6,536 nt of DNA from Candidatus Aminicenantota bacterium. Lineage in GTDB: Bacteria > Acidobacteriota > Aminicenantia > Aminicenantales > Aminicenantaceae. Positions 1-3,931 of the stretch are shown one piece after another. The notes under the pieces were generated by a model. It saw only the letters and a program-made list of their open reading frames with translations, did not search any database and was not told where the DNA came from. Within the stretch, counting starts at the first letter, position 1; each line of letters opens with the position of its first letter. Made by a program: the position numbers and the translations under genes. The stretch spans positions 1 through 6,536 of the forward strand of contig DAOVBT010000115.1 in assembly GCA_030670375.1 (NCBI GenBank). The letters are read 5' to 3'.

Positions 1-254
1 TAAGAATCTCCCTCAAAATAGACCCTTGGCGTATCTATCAGGGAAAAACCGTTATTTTCCTCGATAAGAACCGTTGTATCAGGGGCAAAATTTTCGAAAA
101 AAGCCGGATAGAAGTAGGCCCCGGGAAGAGTATTCATTTGAAATTCCGGAAACACAAAAATGTTCAGATTCTGGGAATCATCCCCATCACTGGGCAAGAC
201 CATTGGAGCAAAAAGCAACAGAAAGAATAATACGTGAGTGATTCTGGTTTTCAT
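1..254 (-). CDS. Secreted or cell-envelope protein, N-terminal part only (runs off the left edge)
   Basis: An open frame of 84 codons begins at ATG 254-252 and stays open to the window edge. The protein starts MKTRITHVLFFLLLFAPMVL, a classic signal peptide: a basic start, a leucine/phenylalanine-rich core and a cleavage region near residues 20-22 (LPSDG). The mature part is rich in aromatic residues and Asn/Asp, with segments such as NIFVFPEF, GAYFYPAFFENF and DTPRVYFEGDS. Export out of the cytoplasm is therefore well supported. I do not recognise the family. The texture could suit the start of an outer-membrane beta-barrel or receptor-like protein, but this is a guess. It is divergent from the glycosyltransferase at 375, with 120 bases between the two starts. 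No good Shine-Dalgarno sequence precedes the ATG. A plausible promoter lies just upstream (272-301). Confidence 0.72.
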   Translation of the reverse strand, partial: MKTRITHVLFFLLLFAPMVLPSDGDDSQNLNIFVFPEFQMNTLPGAYFYPAFFENFAPDTTVLIEENNGFSLIDTPRVYFEGDS

Positions 255-271
255 GAGAATTAAAGGAAAAA

Positions 272-301
272 ACTATATACCAAAGTAAGAAACGAAGTCA
301 A
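272..301 (-). promoter_or_regulatory. Putative sigma70-type promoter for the left-edge secreted protein
   Basis: Reading the minus strand, TTGACT (301-296; five of six matches to the -35 consensus) is followed after 18 bases by TATAGT (277-272; five of six matches to the -10). A 16-base spacer to TATATA (279-274) is an alternative. Transcription would begin near 265, leaving a leader of only about 10 bases. The -35 and its flank (TTGACTTC) are identical to those of the MarR-GNAT promoter at the right end of the window. This is pattern matching only. Confidence 0.45.
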
Positions 302-317
302 TCAGGCCAGCCCGAAA

Positions 318-346
318 TTGACATGCATAATATATCATGAGAGAAT
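318..346 (+). promoter_or_regulatory. Putative promoter of the GT9 gene; its -35 box mimics a TTG start codon
   Basis: TTGACA (318-323) is a perfect -35 hexamer. A weak -10, GAGAAT (341-346; four of six), lies 17 bases downstream. The TTG of this hexamer is also the most upstream in-frame start codon for the glycosyltransferase, so automated calling could place the gene start here. A promoter role is more likely, because the family-typical N-terminus begins at ATG 375. The short AT-rich stretch CATAATATATCAT lies between the two boxes. Confidence 0.35.
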
Positions 347-374
347 TTCCTCATTCATTAAAGTTTTGAAATCG

Positions 375-1367
375 ATGAAAAAAAAGATCCTCTTCATCCG
401 GCCAAGGTTGCTGGGAGATATCGTATTCACCATTCCGGCTGTTCAACTCTACAAAAAAAATTATCCAGAAAGTGAAATCTATTACTTAGTTGAGGAAAGA
501 TTTCAAGAAGCGGCTGAGATCATTCCTGGCACAAACGAGGTTATAACCGTCCCTGAACGGATGGGAATAAAAGAGATTATTCAATTCAGGAAAAAAATAA
601 AAAAATTGGGGATTCAAACAGTCATAGATTTCCACTCCGGCCCAAGGAGCGCACTGTTGACGCTCCTCTCGGGTGCAAAATGCAGAATAGGCTACCGAAC
701 TCCAAACAGAAATTGGGCCTACAACCAACTGGTGCCAAGAAAATCTAAAAACATCAGCTCACACTCGGTGTATAACCAGGCAAGACTTCTAACTCCTCTC
801 GGCATCGATCCCCAAGAAATACCCGTTTATCCAGAAATCGATATCAGCAACGAGCATGTATCCGATAAAATTATAAAAATCGCGGAACTCAATAAAAAAA
901 TCGTCATCCATATCGGCGCAAAAAAAAGATACAGGGATTGGGGAATCGAAAATTTCTCCTCTCTGATTAAACTGTTGATTCAAGACAATTATAATATTTT
1001 TCTGATCGGGAAGGGGGAAGAGGAAGAAAAAAGGGGCAAATATCTAAAAGACCTTTTTGATATACATGACTTTACAGGGAAGCTCTCGATTAGAGAAATA
1101 CTCTTCGTGATAAAACACTCGGATGTATATTTCGGGGCCGACTCAGGCCCCCTTCATCTAGCCTCCCTGACTAAAACCCCTATTGTAGCCCTTTACGGTC
1201 CCAATATTCCGGAAATCAGCGGCCCCTACAGAAACGAGAATGTGACAATCATCCAATTGGATTTAGACTGTATCCCTTGCCACCAAAAATCCTGCAAGTT
1301 TGATGAAGTCAAATGCATGACTGGTATTGAAGTGTCTGAAGTGTATCAGGCTATAAAAAAATTCTGA
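375..1367 (+). CDS. Glycosyltransferase family 9 protein (lipopolysaccharide heptosyltransferase-like)
   Basis: This 330-residue protein has the usual length and architecture of ADP-heptose:LPS heptosyltransferases (GT-B fold, CAZy family 9), which act at the cytoplasmic face of the inner membrane on the growing core oligosaccharide. It opens with KILFIRPRLLGDIVFTIPAV (residues 4-23), the typical N-terminal strand-loop with the RxxxxGD signature. The C-terminal nucleotide-sugar domain holds the hallmark DSGPLHLAS (256-264), followed by PIVALYGP. The C-terminal tail has the family's cysteine pattern CxPCxxxxC...CM (Cys 299, 302, 307, 314). The ATG at 375 is preferred over an in-frame TTG at 318, because the extra 19 residues are not family-like and that TTG forms a -35 box. 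No clear Shine-Dalgarno is seen. Donor and acceptor cannot be read from the sequence. The stop is one base from the stop of a convergent remnant of the GT2 gene, and part of this gene is repeated at 2822-2998. Confidence 0.93.
   Translation: MKKKILFIRPRLLGDIVFTIPAVQLYKKNYPESEIYYLVEERFQEAAEIIPGTNEVITVPERMGIKEIIQFRKKIKKLGIQTVIDFHSGPRSALLTLLSGAKCRIGYRTPNRNWAYNQLVPRKSKNISSHSVYNQARLLTPLGIDPQEIPVYPEIDISNEHVSDKIIKIAELNKKIVIHIGAKKRYRDWGIENFSSLIKLLIQDNYNIFLIGKGEEEEKRGKYLKDLFDIHDFTGKLSIREILFVIKHSDVYFGADSGPLHLASLTKTPIVALYGPNIPEISGPYRNENVTIIQLDLDCIPCHQKSCKFDEVKCMTGIEVSEVYQAIKKF
770..880 (+). repeat. Direct repeat A, left copy (inside the intact GT9 gene)
   Basis: These 111 bases match 2861-2971 without gaps and with 7 mismatches by hand count, about 94% identity. 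Similarity continues past 880 after a 21-base gap (881-901 is missing in the other copy) to the A-run near 927. The encoded residues run from VYNQARLLTPLGID to the DKIIKI segment. Together with repeat B this shows that the GT9-GT2 junction was duplicated around the insert. Confidence 0.93.
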
Positions 1368-1441
1368 ACTATCCCGCCTTCCTGTCTTTTTCTGGATCCG
1401 GCTGCTTTAATCCATGCTGTATGGCCCAGAGTTTTGCGTAT
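1362..1441. repeat. Direct repeat B, left copy (GT9 stop plus GT2 3' tail)
   Basis: These 80 bases match 2999-3078 without gaps and with 4 mismatches by hand count, about 95% identity. The block spans the last bases of the GT9 gene and, on the other strand, the last codons of the GT2 gene. Similarity stops sharply at 1441/3078, and transposase-like sequence follows within about ten bases on the left side. Confidence 0.93.
1369..1440 (-). pseudogene. GT2 glycosyltransferase C-terminal remnant (duplicate tail)
   Basis: On the minus strand, 1440 to 1369 encodes YAKLWAIQHGLKQPDPEK followed by DRKAG and TAG. This is the last 23 residues and the stop of the intact GT2 gene (3006-3800), with a single Met-to-Ile change. 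There is no start and nothing further upstream of the tail, so it is a dead fragment. Its stop (1371-1369) is one base beyond the GT9 stop (1365-1367), which preserves the ancestral tail-to-tail geometry. Good preservation of the reading frame over 24 codons and 95% nucleotide identity argue for a fairly recent duplication. Confidence 0.9.
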
Positions 1442-1449
1442 AACTCCTA

Positions 1450-1888
1450 AATGATCTCTGCCTCTCTGCGGTGCATACACTTGTGAAGTTCTTGCACACA
1501 GCCACAGGTCTTGAGCTCATGCCGGGAGTGGTGACTGTGATCCAGACCTTCGGAGATCGCATCAATTTCCATCCCCATATCCATGTATTGATTGCCGAAG
1601 GGGGCACAGCCCCGGATGGCGCTTTTCACCGTGTCAGTCGTTTCCATGACGAGGTTATCCAAGAAATTTTCACCCATGAGGTCTTTTCCCTGCTGCTTCG
1701 GGAAAAAGCTCATCGGCCTTACCCTTGTGCAGAAGATCCTCCGCTGGCGCCACACAGGGTTCAACGTCCACAGCAAGGTCAGGGCTACATCCAAGAGAGA
1801 GGCAGAGAGAATTAAGGGGAAGGTTCTCTATCAGTATTCAAGGCACGGCTCACAGGAGGAGTCGTTGATTTTGTCTTTTTGGATGTGA
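1450..1888 (+). pseudogene. IS91-family (HUH, rolling-circle) transposase remnant, truncated and frameshifted
   Basis: The frame around 1471-1707 encodes TGLELMPGVVTVIQTFGDRI, then NFHPHIHVLIAEGG and FHRVSRFHDEVIQEIFTHEV, which I recognise as the middle of an IS91/IS801-type transposase. HIH (codons at 1576-1584) is the HUH metal-binding motif. Family members have an N-terminal zinc-finger region and a C-terminal segment with catalytic tyrosines; both are absent. Near 1708-1712 an A-run (GGGAAAAAGC) carries one extra A. Restoring frame gives REKLIGLTLVQKILRWRHTG and NVHSKVRATSKREAER. After AER the frame continues with KGKVLYQYSRHGSQEE, so the intervening family segment appears deleted, and it ends at TGA 1886-1888. 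No complete element ends were identified. It cannot make an active transposase. It abuts the GT2 tail remnant directly. Confidence 0.85.
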
Positions 1889-2020
1889 TACATTCATTTC
1901 AGGATGTTTTTGGGTGGAAATCTCGGAATATGGTGAGAGATATGTTGTGAACACAAAAAGGAAATTTATTCCCTATTGTAGCCTCGATATAAATGGTCAA
2001 GGAGCGGAGGACCGAGCCGT
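1889..2020. other. Intergenic spacer with no recognised feature
   Basis: These 132 bases lie between the transposase remnant and the 3' end of the unknown gene of the DUF5674 pair. I see no gene with a family-like product and no clear hairpin-plus-T-run terminator. An IS91-type terminal structure could be hidden here, because the expected element end would fall downstream of the transposase, but nothing allows me to mark it. Confidence 0.5.
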
Positions 2021-2365
2021 TTACATTTTGGCGGCGTGATTTCTTGCGGCATAATTAAAAGCGTCAAAATATGTTTCCCAACTTTTATTGTTGGAGCCAT
2101 AAGCATTATCGAAAAGAAAATAGTCAACCAGAGTTTCCCTAAGGCGTGTCAATTCCTTAAGCCTCGACCCAGAATTGGTGACAGCCTCGAGCGTTAGATC
2201 CAAAAGCTCCAGGGCTCTTTCAAAAGCCATCCGGCTGTACTCTCGATTTTTCTGTCGCCAGCTCATGGCTCTAAAGACTTCGCTCCCGATATTGGCCATC
2301 TGTTCACAAAACGAGAATCTTCTCCAGCGCTCTAGAGTCAAATCTTTATGATAAATCCGTTTCAT
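2021..2365 (-). CDS. Small helical protein of unknown function, second gene of the DUF5674 pair
   Basis: The product is 114 residues starting MKRIYHKDLTLERWRRFSFC. It is charged, without a signal peptide or membrane segment, and mostly predicted helical by eye. Visible segments are EQMANIGSEVFRAMSWRQKN (21-40), AFERALELLDLTLEAV (47-62), RLKELTRLRETLVDYF (68-83) and SWETYFDAFNYAAR (95-108). The pattern of three or four amphipathic helices, including an 'ANIGSEV' turn, is loosely like small four-helix-bundle proteins, but no catalytic motif (for example a HEPN RxxxxH) can be pointed to. I have an impression, from memory only, of similar unnamed proteins next to DUF5674 genes in uncultured bacteria. 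Its ATG overlaps the DUF5674 stop (ATGA, 2365-2362), a strong sign of translational coupling and joint function. An antitoxin, toxin or chaperone-like partner role is possible and unproven. Confidence 0.82.
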   Translation of the reverse strand: MKRIYHKDLTLERWRRFSFCEQMANIGSEVFRAMSWRQKNREYSRMAFERALELLDLTLEAVTNSGSRLKELTRLRETLVDYFLFDNAYGSNNKSWETYFDAFNYAARNHAAKM

Positions 2366-2703
2366 TTTTTCACTCGTTTATTGACGATTTTAATAATCTT
2401 TTGCCTAATCTCAGGTACATCCACTCCTCGAGTCCGATTCCCCTGACTCGGACGCAGATTGATCATAGAGTCGAATTCGATCCGCTCGTTCTCTGGCATT
2501 TCAGGATAAATATTGATTCCCCAGAGATCTTCCTGTCTAGAGCCTTTCTCCAAGAGCAAAGCTTCTTCGTCGGCATGAAGCTCGGCGTCCACTGCCATGA
2601 TTTCTTTTTCGATATCAATCACGGCTTTAACGAAATGGCCGAACCGCTCTTCGGCCATTTTTTTCAATTCCGCAAGAGATATTGATTCGGAAACGATGAT
2701 CAT
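2362..2703 (-). CDS. DUF5674 family protein, first gene of an overlapping pair
   Basis: The product is 113 residues, near the usual family length. It contains the block I associate with DUF5674: LKKMAEERFGHFVKAVIDIE (13-32), KEIMAVDAELHADEEALL (33-50), then GSRQEDLWGINIYPE (54-68), IEFDSMINLRPSQGNRTRG (75-93) and a helical C-terminus (VPEIRQKIIKIVNK). Acidic and polar conserved positions (DAELHADEE, DSMINLRPSQGNR) look like an active or binding site, but no biochemical function is known to me. It is cytoplasmic: no signal or membrane segment is seen. An in-frame TAG lies 9 bases upstream of ATG 2703, so the start is well fixed. No well-spaced ribosome binding site precedes it, and a possible extended -10 at 2710-2715 would put transcription almost at the ATG. 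It sits inside the insert between the duplicated GT junctions, with undamaged frames, unlike the transposase remnant beside it. Confidence 0.85.
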   Translation of the reverse strand: MIIVSESISLAELKKMAEERFGHFVKAVIDIEKEIMAVDAELHADEEALLLEKGSRQEDLWGINIYPEMPENERIEFDSMINLRPSQGNRTRGVDVPEIRQKIIKIVNKRVKK

Positions 2704-2709
2704 GTGCCG

Positions 2710-2718
2710 ATTCTAGCA
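2710..2718 (-). promoter_or_regulatory. Possible extended -10 promoter giving a near-leaderless DUF5674 transcript
   Basis: On the minus strand TGCTAGAAT (2718-2710) fits an extended -10: a TGn motif plus TAGAAT, five of six matches. No good -35 is present at the usual distance. The expected start point, about 6-7 bases further, coincides with ATG 2703. A GAGGTGG stretch (2730-2724) is too far from the ATG to act as its Shine-Dalgarno. Pattern evidence only. Confidence 0.33.
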
Positions 2719-2821
2719 TAAATCCACCTCAGAACGAACGATATTAATTATTCAGTCCGGTAACGAATGACATACGATGAATGCGCCCGCGGCCACCGCA
2801 AAACTTTCGTTCTCTTTTGGA

Positions 2822-2998
2822 CAATATGGACACCAGATCCAAATATCTACCGCACTCTATGTATAACCAGGCAAGGCTTCTAACTCCTCTCGGCATCGAT
2901 ACCAAAGAAATCCCCGTTTATCCAGAAATCGAAATCAGTAACGAGCATGTATCCGACAAAATTATAAAAATCGTCATTCATATCGGCGCGAAAAAAAA
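2822..2998 (+). pseudogene. GT9 glycosyltransferase internal fragment (duplicate, decayed)
   Basis: This stretch repeats the middle of the intact GT9 gene. The plus strand reads MYNQARLLTPLGIDTKEIPV and then YPEIEISNEHVSDKIIKI, against the intact copy's VYNQARLLTPLGIDPQEIPV and so on. Firm nucleotide similarity begins at 2861; weaker similarity (RSK...HS) reaches back to about 2822-2836. Relative to the intact gene, 21 bases (881-901; seven codons AELNKKI) are missing between two AAAAATC repeats, and about 434 bases (about 928-1361) are missing between two A-runs. The sequence then jumps straight to the GT9 stop region at 2999. The second deletion throws the fragment out of the original frame, so it encodes no working enzyme. 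Confidence 0.92.
2861..2971 (+). repeat. Direct repeat A, right copy
   Basis: This is the right partner of 770-880, gap-free over 111 bases with 7 mismatches by hand count. It lies within the decayed GT9 fragment. Confidence 0.93.
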
Positions 2999-3078
2999 TT
3001 CTAAACTATCCAGCCTTCCTGTCTTTTTCTGGATCTGGCTGCTTTAATCCATGCTGCATGGCCCAGAGTTTTGCGTAT
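2999..3078. repeat. Direct repeat B, right copy (inside the intact GT2 gene end)
   Basis: This is the right partner of 1362-1441, with 80 aligned bases and 4 mismatches by hand count. It includes the real GT2 stop (3008-3006) and last 23 codons, plus the former GT9 stop, here TAA where the left copy has TGA. Confidence 0.93.
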
Positions 3079-3800
3079 TTGAGGAAAACATAGTACATAG
3101 AAATAGTGCAGACTATAAGACCTGGAATCCCATCCAAAAATCCACGCTGGATGACATACTGCCTGAAAAATCTCCACATGGGAAGAAAAGTCATATGGAA
3201 GAATCCGGATTTGGCTCCCTTATCTCTGAGTTCTTCTGCCGCCCAGGTGGCATATCTTCCGTGCTTTTTTATGATCTGCCCAAAATTCCAATACGTGAAA
3301 TGTTCCAGCTTTCCTTTAAGCTTTCCCACTCGGCCGGTATCAACCACAATTTCTGAGTGGACTTTCATATTTTTATATCGAGACAAATCCCGCTTGAAAA
3401 GCCTGAGCACATTGTCGGTTCCCCAACCGCTGTGTTTGACCTCATGCCCGAAAATAAAATTTCTTCTGTAGATGATATAGCCATCGTGGTGTTGAACTCC
3501 CTGTAATTCCTGTCTAATCTCTTCCGCAAGCTCGGGAGTTACTCTCTCATCCGCATCCACGATCAGAACCCATTCATGTTTAGCCTGAGGAATTGCCCAA
3601 TTCTTGAAATCTGCTGAGTAAATGTATTCCCTCTCTAGGATATGGCAATTGTATTCCCTTGCGATTTCCATGGTCCGATCCGTAGATCCTGAATCTGCAA
3701 CAATTATCTCATCAGAAATATCCAACAAGGATTCAACACAAGACCGGATATTCAACTCTTCGTTTTTGCAGGGGATGATAGCGGTTAATTTTTGCTTCAT
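3006..3800 (-). CDS. Glycosyltransferase family 2 protein (LPS core beta-1,4-glucosyltransferase / WaaE-like)
   Basis: This 264-residue protein has the GT-A family 2 layout. The start MKQKLTAIIPCKNEELNIRS is the nucleotide-binding strand with the KNEE motif. DSGSTDRT (36-43) and VDADERVTP (81-89; the DxD metal/sugar-nucleotide motif) follow. The middle holds the acceptor-side region (GWGTDNVLRLFKRD, 125-138; VHSEI, 147-151). The C-terminal part carries arginine-rich and hydrophobic helices (GIPGLIVCTISMYYVFLK, 224-241) that probably hold it to the inner membrane, as in WaaE/KdtX-like enzymes that modify the LPS core. Length is normal for that subgroup. The exact sugar is not readable. The ATG at 3800 is chosen because the family motif starts immediately; no clear Shine-Dalgarno is visible. 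The next gene on the same strand, the S41 peptidase, ends 131 bases upstream. The 3' end is duplicated at 1369-1440, so this gene was formerly tail-to-tail with the GT9 gene. Confidence 0.93.
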   Translation of the reverse strand: MKQKLTAIIPCKNEELNIRSCVESLLDISDEIIVADSGSTDRTMEIAREYNCHILEREYIYSADFKNWAIPQAKHEWVLIVDADERVTPELAEEIRQELQGVQHHDGYIIYRRNFIFGHEVKHSGWGTDNVLRLFKRDLSRYKNMKVHSEIVVDTGRVGKLKGKLEHFTYWNFGQIIKKHGRYATWAAEELRDKGAKSGFFHMTFLPMWRFFRQYVIQRGFLDGIPGLIVCTISMYYVFLKYAKLWAMQHGLKQPDPEKDRKAG

Positions 3801-3841
3801 GGAAACAGGTTTACTTTATCACATTTGGATTTTAAACAAAA

Positions 3842-3922
3842 TCAAGTATTCTCGTTCCAGACGACTCTGTATCGCTTGTATACCCTGTATCCAGTCTCTT
3901 CGTCGGTTTCTCTCGTGTACAT
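3842..3922 (-). other. Possible 26-codon small ORF, in frame downstream of the S41 peptidase stop
   Basis: Between the S41 gene and the GT2 gene, ATG 3922-3920 opens a frame MYTRETDEETGYRVYKRY followed by RVVWNENT and TGA (3844-3842). It is strongly charged and tyrosine/arginine-rich. It lies in the same frame as the peptidase, starting three codons after that gene's TAA, so it could be a lost C-terminal extension, a read-through tail, a microprotein, or chance. No well-placed ribosome binding site is apparent, and the frame is too short for coding statistics. Confidence 0.25.
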
Positions 3923-3931
3923 TTTAGCAAA

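Noticed and set aside
1816..1950. Open 44-codon stretch (VVDFVFLDVIHSFQDVFGW) after the transposase remnant
   Set aside because: It has no start with a ribosome binding site, is not in the restored transposase frame and matches no family I know. Chance is sufficient.
1971..1983. 13-base match (CCCTATTGTAGCC) to the GT9 gene near 1178-1190
   Set aside because: Flanking bases do not align. A single match of this length is roughly expected by chance when a window of this size is compared with itself.
2001..2020. GC-rich GGAGCGGAGG...CCGAGCCG stretch downstream of the unknown gene as a terminator or element end
   Set aside because: No stable continuous stem followed by a T-run could be formed on either strand.
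2362..2703. Calling the DUF5674 pair a known toxin-antitoxin type
   Set aside because: No recognised toxin motif (RelE-, PIN-, HEPN- or MNT-like residues) is visible. The context is suggestive only, so it is reported as unknown.
2731..2813. Inverted repeat AGAACGAA (2731-2738) / TTCGTTCT (2806-2813)
   Set aside because: The arms are only 8 bases, are 67 bases apart and do not extend. They do not coincide with the repeat or insert boundaries, so I do not call them element ends.
2781..3047. An 88-codon plus-strand frame spanning the GT9 fragment and the end of the GT2 gene
   Set aside because: Only its middle is GT9-derived. It runs out of the original frame after the A-run deletion and then reads antisense through the GT2 tail, so it is an accident of the fusion and not a gene.
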